The position numbers were made by a program, and so were the translations under genes. This document shows positions 35,192-43,655 of a stretch of 60,964 nucleotides of DNA, piece by piece. Location: assembly GCA_934358675.1 (NCBI GenBank), contig CAKRKX010000005.1, positions 1-60,964 of the forward strand, written 5' to 3'. Numbering within the stretch: position 1 is the first letter of the stretch; the number at the start of each line of letters is the position of its first letter. This DNA is from an uncultured Agathobacter sp. Its GTDB lineage: Bacteria; Bacillota; Clostridia; Lachnospirales; Lachnospiraceae. The notes below the pieces were generated by a model, which worked only from the letters and a program-made list of their open reading frames with translations, did not search any database and was not told the origin of the DNA.

Positions 35192-36616
35192 TTACCAATC
35201 TATATCCTCAAAATGCCAGTAGATGTCGTGATACGTCTGTCGCATATCCGACACTCTGTACTTATACATCAATCGCTTGTAGCCGGCTTCGCCCATCTGC
35301 TCGCGAAGCGCCCTGTTTTTCGCCATCTGCACCATCGCATCGGCGATCTCCGACACGTTCATGATATGAGTCAGAATTCCGGCAGCGCCGAAGTCGTCGC
35401 CCTCTCCGTAGATCAGGCCTCGACAGTTGCCGACATCCGTTGCGATCACCGGAATGTGTGCCGCATAGCTCTCCAAAATCGTCAGCGGCTGGCCCTCACT
35501 GATACTCGTCAGGATCGTCATATCCAGTCCGCCCATATAATCGGTGACGTTGATACGCCCCGTAAATTCCACATCGTCGATGCCGAGCAGCTTGACGAGT
35601 TCAAAGCATTCATTCGCATATTCCTCGTCCTCATCCGTCGGTCCCATCATCCACAGCTTGAGATTCGGCACCTTCTCCTTCGCATAGGCAAAGGCGCGGA
35701 GCATCGTCTTCACATCCTTGATCGGTGTCACACGGAGAACCGCTCCGACATGCACCTTATCCGGCTCCATAAAATCCGGCCGCACCAGATTCGCAAAACG
35801 CGTCTCATCCACGCCGTTCGGCGTAATCTGCGTCTTCTCAACCGGACATCCGAGTTCGATCTGCAGCTCCTGCGCATGCGCATACAGGCTTGTCACGAGA
35901 TCCGCTTTGTCATATGCCAGCTTCGACATCTTGCGGAACTGCTCGATCCAGATGTTCTTGTAGACACCTTCCACCCACTTGGCGCGGATCAGCTCCTCCT
36001 CTCGCTCACGGGTGTAGATTCCATGCTCCGAGATCAGAAGCTTGCTGCCGTATTTGATCTTCGCCATGCTGCCGAGCACACCCGCATAACCGGTCGCAAC
36101 GCAGTGGTAGAGATCCGCCTTCGGCAGATCCATCCTAAGCGTGTGAAAAAGCGGTAAATACATCGAGCGCATCGTCCACAGGAAATCCGAAAACAGGATC
36201 TCCGGATAACGGATCTGATAGCATTCCAGCACCGCCTGAAAGAAATCCTCACCCATCAGAAATTGATTGAGGGAGAATTTTTTCTCCGAAAACAGATGCA
36301 CCAGCGTCTCCCAATCCACATTCTGATTGAGAAGCAGGCTTTTGAGTGCATCAAATTCCTGATTGCTGAGCTTAATACTTCCTTTCTTCTTGCCGTAATC
36401 GCCGGTCCAGTCACAATCCTCAAGGTACAGTTCATGCACCTCAAGCACATTCTCCGGCAGCTCATACTTGAACTTTCCACGGAAGGAGCGGTTCGCAACG
36501 ATCGCAAGAATGATAAAATCATAATCCGGGAACTGCTTGATCATGCTGTGCACCCAGCTCGACACACCGCCCACCATATATGGATAGCAGCCTTCTGCTA
36601 CGATACAAATTCTCAT
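35192..36616 (-). CDS. pelF: Pel glycosyltransferase PelF
   Basis: A 474-aa GT4 enzyme. MRICIVAEGCYPYMVGGVSSWVHSMIKQ is the PelF N-terminal signature. PNGVDETRF and SEGQPLTILESYAAHIPVIATDVGNCRGLIYG give the C-terminal donor site with the E-x7-E motif. PelF is the soluble UDP-sugar-dependent polymerase of the Pel system. The start is the ATG at 36616 behind GGGAGG; a TTG two codons earlier is less likely. The spacing to the DUF2194 gene is 2 bp. Confidence 0.94.
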   Translation of the reverse strand: MRICIVAEGCYPYMVGGVSSWVHSMIKQFPDYDFIILAIVANRSFRGKFKYELPENVLEVHELYLEDCDWTGDYGKKKGSIKLSNQEFDALKSLLLNQNVDWETLVHLFSEKKFSLNQFLMGEDFFQAVLECYQIRYPEILFSDFLWTMRSMYLPLFHTLRMDLPKADLYHCVATGYAGVLGSMAKIKYGSKLLISEHGIYTREREEELIRAKWVEGVYKNIWIEQFRKMSKLAYDKADLVTSLYAHAQELQIELGCPVEKTQITPNGVDETRFANLVRPDFMEPDKVHVGAVLRVTPIKDVKTMLRAFAYAKEKVPNLKLWMMGPTDEDEEYANECFELVKLLGIDDVEFTGRINVTDYMGGLDMTILTSISEGQPLTILESYAAHIPVIATDVGNCRGLIYGEGDDFGAAGILTHIMNVSEIADAMVQMAKNRALREQMGEAGYKRLMYKYRVSDMRQTYHDIYWHFEDIDW

Positions 36617-36618
36617 GG

Positions 36619-38505
36619 TCAACCTCCCTGTTCCTTCTGGCTATTGAAATACAACTCATCGCGCGGCTTCACCTGAACGGAAATATTTGCTTCCTGCGCA
36701 TCGATCAGGTATACGCCATCCTCGATCTGCACATACTCTCCACCTTTTACCGAATCCAGATCTTCACCGTTGAGGCGCAGCAGAAACCATGCTTCCTCAT
36801 CGAAATGGTCGATCGATACATAGATCGTATCGTCCTTGCGCTCCCGCTTATAGTCCAAAGCCAGAAATCTTCGGATCCGCAGGTCCGCGGCAGAAAGCGT
36901 TGTCTGCTCGAACGATTCGTAATCCTTCCAGTAAGTCGCCACATTGGCGGAAATCTTCTTCATCAGATTCTGCCACGAATCTTCATCCGAATCCGGATAG
37001 GTTACTTTGAACAGATCCAGCGTAATATTCGAATAAGCCAAAGCCGTCTCCATACTCTTCAGCTTGAAATCATCCATAAACGTGTGTGTCTCGCCACCGC
37101 TCGTCACGCGCTGCTGTGTCAGTCCGCTCGCGTCGTATGAAACAATCGGTGTCGTGGCATCCTCGCCGTCTACAACGAGTGTGCGAAGTGATTCCTTCTC
37201 CCGGTCGGAAAGCGTTTCTTTCTGTGCAGAATCGCTCAGATACAGTGATTGAAATACATACTCCGGCGCATTTGCCTTCCAGAAATTGTCATCGGTCGAA
37301 AGCTTATCGCTGATCGCAAGCTGCGAGGTCGATGTCCCGCTGAGTCCGACTTCGTCGTGCTCCTCTTTCAGAAGCTTTAAGTAGTAGCTGACACTGCTGC
37401 CGTCCGGCTCCAGCGCATCTTCGTAATCAAACTGCGGTGTGATCATACAGGTCATCTTCATCTTCGTGCGTGTATTAAGCGCCGAAAGAGAAGGCCAGAT
37501 TACTTCTTTATATACGGCAGATGCAGGCTGACTGTACAGACGCTGCATCTCCTGCTCGTTCTCCGACGTAAACGCCGGGAAATTCGCTACAACAAAGTTC
37601 TGTGCGTTGACAACCGGATAGATGTCGTAGGTATTTGCCTCCGCCACCATCGCCTCGAGGATACCCACGCCGGAGATATCCGACAGGAAACCGCCGTTCA
37701 CACAGAACACGCTCGCATCCGTCATGCCATGCCGCCAGATGACCGCCGGAAGAACCATATTCTCCACAGAATTTTCATCGATTGTCGCATATGCGGCACG
37801 AAGCTGCTCTGTCATATTTTCCTTGTAAACCTCATCCGTGATCAAACCGACCATGTACGTTTTCGTGCCGGCTCCGGTCACATACCACGGGATCGTAATG
37901 TTCATATCCTGGCGAAGTTCCTCCTCCTCGGCATCCTTCGCCTCGTAGATTGCCTCGCCGCCAAGCAGGAAGCCGTCAAACAGATGCATTCCCGTCAGCT
38001 GCACTTCATCCTGAAGCACACGGTAGATACCGAGCAGATTTTCAAGCGGCAGACTCTGGCGGATCGTCGCCACCGCAGGCATCTGCGAGAAGACAAGGTC
38101 AATGCCCGCCTTGTTCCACTTCGTCAGAAGCGCGATGTCATCCTCCGTCTTCACGAGCCGTCCGTCCAGCACGATCATATCCGGCTCATTGCCTTCCGAG
38201 AACGTGCAATCCTTCAGCGACGTATATCCGGAAAAAGCGCGCTTGCTGTACGTACACCACCAGCGCACAACCTCCCTCTCATCCGCCCCCGATGATCCGA
38301 TGTAGACCACCTTCGGCGTGGAGGAAGCGTGCACGGTCTCCGCATCGAATGCATCCTGTGCATTCAGATCCGTCTGCGCGTTCATCTCGTATTCATTGAC
38401 ACCATATTGATTTAACCGGTCTTTCATCACGCCCGTGAACTGAAACATGAAAAACAGAATCAGAAACATGATCGCGATGGTAATATAATTTCGACGAGAT
38501 ACCAT
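36619..38505 (-). CDS. DUF2194 protein (PelA-deacetylase-like position), membrane-anchored
   Basis: A 628-aa protein with one N-terminal membrane helix (RNYITIAIMFLILFFMFQF) and a large extracytoplasmic part. The segments VVYIGSSGADEREVVRWWCTYSKRAF, ICGVGILEAMVAEAN-like text (SDISGVGILEAMVAEAN) and MTCMITPQFDYEDALEPDGSS suggest the DUF2194 (COG4878) family with a degenerate polysaccharide-deacetylase fold. In Gram-positive pel loci this slot is filled by PelA deacetylase domains that remove acetyl groups from the polymer. The catalytic Asp-His-His pattern is not obvious, so activity is uncertain. The start at 38505 has AGGAAGG upstream. Confidence 0.75.
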   Translation of the reverse strand: MVSRRNYITIAIMFLILFFMFQFTGVMKDRLNQYGVNEYEMNAQTDLNAQDAFDAETVHASSTPKVVYIGSSGADEREVVRWWCTYSKRAFSGYTSLKDCTFSEGNEPDMIVLDGRLVKTEDDIALLTKWNKAGIDLVFSQMPAVATIRQSLPLENLLGIYRVLQDEVQLTGMHLFDGFLLGGEAIYEAKDAEEEELRQDMNITIPWYVTGAGTKTYMVGLITDEVYKENMTEQLRAAYATIDENSVENMVLPAVIWRHGMTDASVFCVNGGFLSDISGVGILEAMVAEANTYDIYPVVNAQNFVVANFPAFTSENEQEMQRLYSQPASAVYKEVIWPSLSALNTRTKMKMTCMITPQFDYEDALEPDGSSVSYYLKLLKEEHDEVGLSGTSTSQLAISDKLSTDDNFWKANAPEYVFQSLYLSDSAQKETLSDREKESLRTLVVDGEDATTPIVSYDASGLTQQRVTSGGETHTFMDDFKLKSMETALAYSNITLDLFKVTYPDSDEDSWQNLMKKISANVATYWKDYESFEQTTLSAADLRIRRFLALDYKRERKDDTIYVSIDHFDEEAWFLLRLNGEDLDSVKGGEYVQIEDGVYLIDAQEANISVQVKPRDELYFNSQKEQGG

Positions 38506-38530
38506 AACTTTCCTTCCTAAAACAATACCG

Positions 38531-39448
38531 CTATGCAAACGTTCGAATGAGTTCGAGCGTCTCGCGGTCGATCACGATATCGGATTGCTTCAAGCGCTCC
38601 ATCTCCTCGAAGAATTCCTTCTTCTTCTCCACCGTGAAATAATATTTTAGATAGCATACATAGGTTGAGAGTTCATTCGGATACAACTCCCGGCTGCGGT
38701 CGCACCACCGCTGAATATGGTCGTACTTGCGCGCACCCAGCAGAAGATCACACAGCCACTGGATATAGCCCGGTTTCAGGCGGTAATACATCTGCTCGTA
38801 CAACAGCAGACACGCCCGCTCCATCATATCGATAAACTCATCCTGCTCCGTCTCCTGAAACACATTCTGTTCCAGAATACTGTGCATATATTCGATCAAA
38901 AGGCATGCGTATTCCTCCCAGCCTTTTTCTCTTCGATTCATTGCAATATACAGCTCCTGTGTCTGCTCTCTGAATTCGTTTAACACATCACGCAGTACCG
39001 TTGCCGCATAGTGCGATGTCTCGGAATCCTCGCTGTTGAGCGCCAGAGCGATCGATGCCAGCGACTTCTCCACATCGCCTCGTACAACGTTCATAACAAG
39101 TGTGCGCAGGTTACCCTTGTCACAGATTACAAGCGCTTCCTCGATGGACACCATGTTGCCCTCACGCTCCTCATCCGCCTTCAGATGTGTCTCAACGCGC
39201 TCCTTCGAGAACACGACGTCTTCAAGATCCACATCCTGATGAAACAGCAGATAGTAGATCAGCCATACAAATAAGAAGAACGCCGGACCGACCAGCGGGC
39301 AAAGGAGCATGACTGCGGTCTTGATCCAGTATTCCTTCCGCCGCGGCGCTTTTCTGCCGTAACGGATCAGGCAGCATGCAAGGTAACCGATCGCAACGAG
39401 TGTATTTACAATTAAGATCAGTAAAAATACCTGTTCCGATGTCGTCAT
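38531..39448 (-). CDS. PelE-like membrane-anchored helical repeat protein
   Basis: A 305-aa protein with two N-terminal membrane helices (VFLLILIVNTLVAIGYLACCLI and TAVMLLCPLVGPAFFLFVWLIYYLL) followed by about 220 residues of helical, TPR-like sequence. This layout is that of PelE, the inner-membrane partner of PelD. Its place between the PelD-like gene (4-bp overlap) and the DUF2194 gene supports the call. Similarity in primary sequence between PelE proteins is low, so context carries weight. Confidence 0.75.
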   Translation of the reverse strand: MTTSEQVFLLILIVNTLVAIGYLACCLIRYGRKAPRRKEYWIKTAVMLLCPLVGPAFFLFVWLIYYLLFHQDVDLEDVVFSKERVETHLKADEEREGNMVSIEEALVICDKGNLRTLVMNVVRGDVEKSLASIALALNSEDSETSHYAATVLRDVLNEFREQTQELYIAMNRREKGWEEYACLLIEYMHSILEQNVFQETEQDEFIDMMERACLLLYEQMYYRLKPGYIQWLCDLLLGARKYDHIQRWCDRSRELYPNELSTYVCYLKYYFTVEKKKEFFEEMERLKQSDIVIDRETLELIRTFA

Positions 39449-41622
39449 ACCGCTATATCCTCCTGTATCTCACACTGGAATCCAACTTCGCGGAATCGAT
39501 TTTCAACCAACTGCGCATCTTTGGCATTCGTATTTGCAAGAAGCGCGTACACGCGACCATCCTCGAGCATGCCGACATAATCGCTTTGACGCATGAGCTT
39601 TGCAAGCTTCTGTCCGGCTTCCTCACGCGGCATATCGCTTGATGTAATCTGAATCAGTGCACACTCCGTCAACTGCTTCTCGCGCGCATGCAGGTATGCT
39701 TTGACCAGGGAACGGAACGCATCCGGCTCGAGAATATTCGTGCCCTCCAGATAACGCTGCTCCTGCAGTGCCGACAGATAACGGTTCGCACGGAGCACGG
39801 CATTCTGGATCAGGTAACCGATAACGGTCAGCATGTTCGCCTGACCGAGCGTCATGCGCTCCCACGGAATACCCCACACCATGAGGATCAGCTGCATCTC
39901 ATCCTCCGAGTAGATGGCATTCGCCATCAGCGGGTAATTCTCGTCCATACTCTTGTTAATGTATACTTTCTTCGCCTTAAGCTGCTCGTACATCTCCTCC
40001 ATCTGTGGATAATTGATGGAATTTCCGAGGCTTCGCGCCTTGGACGAAGTCGCGGAGAAAAGGCGTGCATACGACGAATTCGCAACCGTGTAGATTGCCA
40101 CGTCGCGGCTGCCCATCAGGTGCGCCAGCACTTCTGCCGCATAGAATAAGACCTCACTCGGCTCATACTGATCGAGGCTCGAGGTGATCTCATAGAGTTT
40201 TCCGAAACTGTCACTCTGGTTGATGATCTGGTTACTGAGCAGTTCCTTGACACGAATGTTACTGACATTGATATCCGAGATATCGTCAATCTGCTTCGAC
40301 AGATAATCGACCTCGTGCCGCTCTTCCTCCTCAATTACGCGCAGGCGATCCTTCATGTAACCGACCACCAGACCGAGGATCAGAAGCTGCGCGACCCATA
40401 TGTAGGTATTGTAATCCAGCATGACATCAAATCCGGTGCGATGGTACATCTGGCGGAAACAATAGCCCGCCACCGCCAGCAGCGATGAAAAGATGGCCTG
40501 CTGCTGTCCATATACGATTGCAAAAAGCAATACATACAGCAGATAAAAGTCAATGTTCTGGAAATACTCTCTTCCGACCGCACGATTATTCAGCATGAAA
40601 AACGGAATAAAGCAGATGCAGTTCTCGATAAACGGAACCAGCGCCGGAAGAAACGAGCTGACTCCGTGACGGATCTTCTCCCAGAGGGTTCGCGGTTTCC
40701 GGTCAATGCGCACAAATTCGTCCGGATGGCGCTGGATCTGCTTTGCGACCTCAGCGACTGCCTTCTCCGGCTTGTGAAAGATCCGCATACCGAACTCCTG
40801 CTTGTAGCGCTCATTGGATAAAATCGGCTCCTTTCGCTGCGAATTCGGCGATGTTTCCACCGAAATATTGCCGTCCAACGCGGACGCGATCGTCTCGGCG
40901 ATCATTCTCTGTGACACCGGGTCTCCTGATGAAATCTGATAAATTGGTTGTCTGACATTCGATGCGACTAGCACCTGATAGATAAATTCCACCGCATCTC
41001 CAACATGAAGAAGTGCGACTTTCTGCTCCTCGTCCACAAGGATCTCCCCTGTCTCCAACGCCTCAATGCACATTCGTGCGCAGATATCCCGTGCCTCTTC
41101 CGCACGATTTGGAATTCCATATAAATGATCCAGTCTTAAGGTAACGATATTCTTCCCCATATCCTGGTAATATTTGCAAACGCTTTCGCCCACAGCGATT
41201 GCCTGACCTCTCACTGTGACGGTGGCACTCGGTTCGTCCTCCGTAATCACATACCCGTATTCCTGCTGGAATATCTCCTCCGAGGACAGATAGATGAACC
41301 GTCCCTGACTGACCGCAAGGAAAGAGCACAATACGTTTAAAAGTCCCGACGTATATTCTCCTGCGCGGTTCTGCGTATCACTCCACTGGAAGATATTGTC
41401 ATAAGCGCCCATATAGACGACCGCATCCGGCTGAATGCTTGAGAGCACTTCCCGAATGCAGGAATCGCGATACGAGAAGTGATAAGTTTCAAAGATCTTT
41501 CTCGAGGTGTGGACCGTCTTCGGCTCCTCCGTCAGCAAAAAGATTCGATGCCCTTCTTTATCCAGTTTTTCCACCAACAGCTTTGTAAACTGGCTGTTCT
41601 TTCCAACTAATAAAATATTCAT
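39445..41622 (-). CDS. pelD: SDR epimerase domain fused to PelD-like GAF/degenerate GGDEF receptor
   Basis: A 725-aa fusion. Residues 1 to about 290 form an NAD-dependent epimerase-like SDR (ILLVGKNSQFTKLLVEKL at the N-terminus; PIYQISSGDPVSQR), although the usual Y-x3-K catalytic pair is hard to find (AVGESVCKYYQ). Several membrane helices follow (about residues 325-430), then a coiled coil, a GAF domain and a C-terminal degenerate GGDEF domain. In the latter R678-Q-S-D681 keeps the RxxD I-site for cyclic-di-GMP, while the GGDEF position reads EDGRV. PelD is the c-di-GMP receptor that activates Pel synthesis. The start at 41622 forms an ATGA overlap with the PqqD gene. Confidence 0.85.
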   Translation of the reverse strand: MNILLVGKNSQFTKLLVEKLDKEGHRIFLLTEEPKTVHTSRKIFETYHFSYRDSCIREVLSSIQPDAVVYMGAYDNIFQWSDTQNRAGEYTSGLLNVLCSFLAVSQGRFIYLSSEEIFQQEYGYVITEDEPSATVTVRGQAIAVGESVCKYYQDMGKNIVTLRLDHLYGIPNRAEEARDICARMCIEALETGEILVDEEQKVALLHVGDAVEFIYQVLVASNVRQPIYQISSGDPVSQRMIAETIASALDGNISVETSPNSQRKEPILSNERYKQEFGMRIFHKPEKAVAEVAKQIQRHPDEFVRIDRKPRTLWEKIRHGVSSFLPALVPFIENCICFIPFFMLNNRAVGREYFQNIDFYLLYVLLFAIVYGQQQAIFSSLLAVAGYCFRQMYHRTGFDVMLDYNTYIWVAQLLILGLVVGYMKDRLRVIEEEERHEVDYLSKQIDDISDINVSNIRVKELLSNQIINQSDSFGKLYEITSSLDQYEPSEVLFYAAEVLAHLMGSRDVAIYTVANSSYARLFSATSSKARSLGNSINYPQMEEMYEQLKAKKVYINKSMDENYPLMANAIYSEDEMQLILMVWGIPWERMTLGQANMLTVIGYLIQNAVLRANRYLSALQEQRYLEGTNILEPDAFRSLVKAYLHAREKQLTECALIQITSSDMPREEAGQKLAKLMRQSDYVGMLEDGRVYALLANTNAKDAQLVENRFREVGFQCEIQEDIAV

Positions 41623-41879
41623 ACTAACCCTTGCTCCCTCAAGTGCATGATAAACTGTTCGGTATCCCCGCTTGCCTGTTCCAGGGAAATACCGTAATTT
41701 TCCTGAATCTCCTGCGCGATCTCCTCTTTCGTTCTTCCCTGATGCACCCGTTCCCATATCAACGCGGCACACTCATTCAGTTCAATCGGCTTCTTATAAT
41801 CAAGCCCATCCTGTTGCATGTCCAGCAGCCAGTATCTGCCTGCTGCATGTCGTAACTGGTAAACTTTTTGTAATTCCAT
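41619..41879 (-). CDS. Stand-alone PqqD family protein
   Basis: An 86-aa protein: AGRYWLLDMQQDG, PIELNECAALIWERVHQGRTKEEIAQEI and a C-terminal helix FIMHLREQGLV. These form the PqqD winged-helix fold that binds RiPP leader peptides. It is the first gene of the polysaccharide operon and is translationally coupled to the SDR-PelD gene (4-bp overlap). No radical SAM gene is nearby. A leader-bearing protein gene (42103-42486) lies directly upstream on the same strand. It probably recruits that precursor to the operon's machinery, but this is inference. Confidence 0.85.
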   Translation of the reverse strand: MELQKVYQLRHAAGRYWLLDMQQDGLDYKKPIELNECAALIWERVHQGRTKEEIAQEIQENYGISLEQASGDTEQFIMHLREQGLV

Positions 41880-41913
41880 ATTTACTCCACATCGTATGTT
41901 TGTTCAGTACTTT

Positions 41914-41942
41914 ATTATACCATATTCGACTGACAGCTCCAA
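41914..41942 (-). promoter_or_regulatory. Promoter of the Pel-type operon
   Basis: On the minus strand a perfect TATAAT (41914-41919) with an extended -10 TG (TGGTATAAT) and a weak -35 TTGGAG (41937-41942) at 17 bp. Transcription would start about 30 bp before the PqqD gene. It lies downstream of the terminator of the neighbouring leader-protein gene, so the operon has its own start. Confidence 0.7.
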
Positions 41943-42020
41943 TAAAGTTCCGATCCCTTTTTTCATCGTACCATGCTTTTCAGAAATTAACCCCTGCTTG
42001 TTCACATGCCATAATCAGAC

Positions 42021-42057
42021 AAAAAAACACCGCACTGTACTAAAAGCAATGCGATGT
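42021..42057 (-). terminator. Terminator of the second EGVYLASG-leader gene
   Basis: On the minus strand an 11-bp stem (ACATCGCATTG with CAGTGCGGTGT, three G-U pairs) and a loop of about 9 nt are followed by seven T residues. It separates the small gene from the operon promoter. Confidence 0.85.
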
Positions 42058-42102
42058 TTCTGTCGATTTATCTGTTCTGTTTATATTGTTGTAAACCTCT
42101 CC

Positions 42103-42486
42103 TTATGAAACACTGTAATTGAAACCGGTTACCGCCAAAGCGTCAATGCTCGTTCCGTGATTCACATGTACCCCAAGCATCAGTGAATCCGACTCTGCGC
42201 CGCTGAAAGACAAGGTTACCGTACTTCCGGATACAGATTGCTGCGCTGCCACTCCGCTTACCTCAACATCATCGATCGTATCGCTGAAATTGATCGTAAG
42301 ATGAACGGTTCCTGTGATTTGGGACCAGCTTACGGATGCAAGGCCTTTGCCGCCGCCGTCCCAGCGATCCAAGATTCCTATATTGGATACATTTAATGTT
42401 CCTGCGCTCTCACCGCTTGCCAGATATACGCCCTCTGCGAGGTTGCGATCCACAACAAGTATTGGTCTCTCGTAATTCTTTCTCAT
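42103..42486 (-). CDS. Leader-bearing small beta-rich protein (EGVYLASG family, member B)
   Basis: A 127-aa protein. Its N-terminus (residues 1-25, Y5-E-R-P...V-D...N-L-A, then E18-GVYLAS-G25) closely matches the gene at 20926-21231, with EGVYLASG at the same positions. The rest is different: Gly/Ser/Thr/Val-rich alternating strands (GTVHLTINFSDTIDDVEVSG, TVTLSFSG, ALAVTGFNYSVS) that suggest an extracellular beta-sandwich, perhaps carbohydrate-binding. There is no Cys and no hydrophobic Sec signal. It is monocistronic with a near-consensus promoter and strong terminator, implying high expression. The leader is probably removed on export. Confidence 0.75.
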   Translation of the reverse strand: MRKNYERPILVVDRNLAEGVYLASGESAGTLNVSNIGILDRWDGGGKGLASVSWSQITGTVHLTINFSDTIDDVEVSGVAAQQSVSGSTVTLSFSGAESDSLMLGVHVNHGTSIDALAVTGFNYSVS

Positions 42487-42535
42487 AGGGTGTTGCCCTC
42501 CTATTAATTATGTTATACTCGTCCCATTTGCCTGT

Positions 42536-42565
42536 AGTATACGCAATTCCTACTCTTTTTGTCAA
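42536..42565 (-). promoter_or_regulatory. Promoter of the second EGVYLASG-leader gene
   Basis: TTGACA (42560-42565), an 18-bp spacer and TATACT (42536-42541) on the minus strand, giving a leader of about 43 nt with AGGAGG before the ATG. This is one of the best sigma-A sites in the window. Confidence 0.85.
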
Positions 42566-42800
42566 CATTTTTGTACAACCGTTTTCGCAAAAAATACAAT
42601 CCATGCCTTTATTTTACTATTCAATACAATATTTTTTAATTTTCTTGTTCTTCTTTTCTGTAAAAGGATGATTTTTTCTGCAAAGTTGTGTATAATCTGT
42701 TTAAGTCATAATAATTTGTTGATTATGATTGGTAACTTTTAACAATAATTTATTAGGGTATAACGTTTCTTATAAATTCTACCACGAGGGGAGATCGCGT

Positions 42801-43655
42801 ATGAGTTTTGAATCGATTAATCTGGATAATGCAAATAACACGCAGGATTTTCGCCTGCGCTATGTCTCTATCTCAAAATATGAGGGAGACTGGCAGAGCA
42901 TTCCACACACACATCAATTTTCGGAATTGTTTTATGTCTTAAGCGGTAAGGGAGTCTTCTATATTGAAGATGAGATCGTGCCGGTCGAGGCGGATGATCT
43001 GATGATCATTAATCCACATGTGGAGCACACGGAGAAAACACTTCCGAACGATCCGATGGAGTACATCGTCTTCGGCGTAGAGGGTCTTGCGTTCTCTTTT
43101 GACGATCCGGACTCGGACAACACCAAAGGATACAGTTATTACAGCTACGGAGCGGACAAGAGTCAGCTCATCAATTTCGCACAGCTTATGGTAAAGGAAT
43201 TCCGCGACAAAAAGCCTGGCTTTGAGCTTGTGTGCCACGGACTTCTGCAGGTTCTGCTTGTCTTTATCTCAAGAAAGCAGCATCTGAATGTCATCTCGGA
43301 CACATCCTTCCAGTTATCCAAGGAGTGTGCGCTTGCGAAACGCTACATTGATGCCAACTACTCCAAGAATATTACGCTTGACTCGCTCGCCGAGATCACA
43401 CATATCAATAAGTTTTATCTCGCGCATTCCTTCACAGAGTGCATGGGACAGTCTCCGATCAATTATCTGACCGAAGTGCGCCTTGCCGCGAGCAAGCAGC
43501 AGCTCACGACTTCGAATATGTCGATCGCGCAGATTGCGACAAACAACGGTTTTTCCTCGCAATCCTACTTTTCTCAGATCTTCAAGAAAAAAGTCGGAAT
43601 CACGCCGCAGCAATACCGCAAACGCAATTCCGGCATAAAACATGGGGAACCGTAA
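42801..43655 (+). CDS. AraC family transcriptional regulator with cupin sensor domain
   Basis: A 284-aa protein. Residues 1 to about 110 form a cupin (HTHQFSELFYVLSGKGVFYIEDEIVPVEADDLMIINPHVEHT) that would bind a sugar or similar ligand. The last 100 residues are the double HTH (ALAKRYIDANYSKNITLDSLAEITHINKFYLAHSFTECMGQSPINYL and MSIAQIATNNGFSSQSYFSQIFKKKVGITPQQYR). I start at 42801 behind GAGGGGAG; the frame opens at 42729. It is divergent from the leader-protein gene and could act on that gene or the glycan operon, but no target site is proven. Confidence 0.93.
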   Translation: MSFESINLDNANNTQDFRLRYVSISKYEGDWQSIPHTHQFSELFYVLSGKGVFYIEDEIVPVEADDLMIINPHVEHTEKTLPNDPMEYIVFGVEGLAFSFDDPDSDNTKGYSYYSYGADKSQLINFAQLMVKEFRDKKPGFELVCHGLLQVLLVFISRKQHLNVISDTSFQLSKECALAKRYIDANYSKNITLDSLAEITHINKFYLAHSFTECMGQSPINYLTEVRLAASKQQLTTSNMSIAQIATNNGFSSQSYFSQIFKKKVGITPQQYRKRNSGIKHGEP

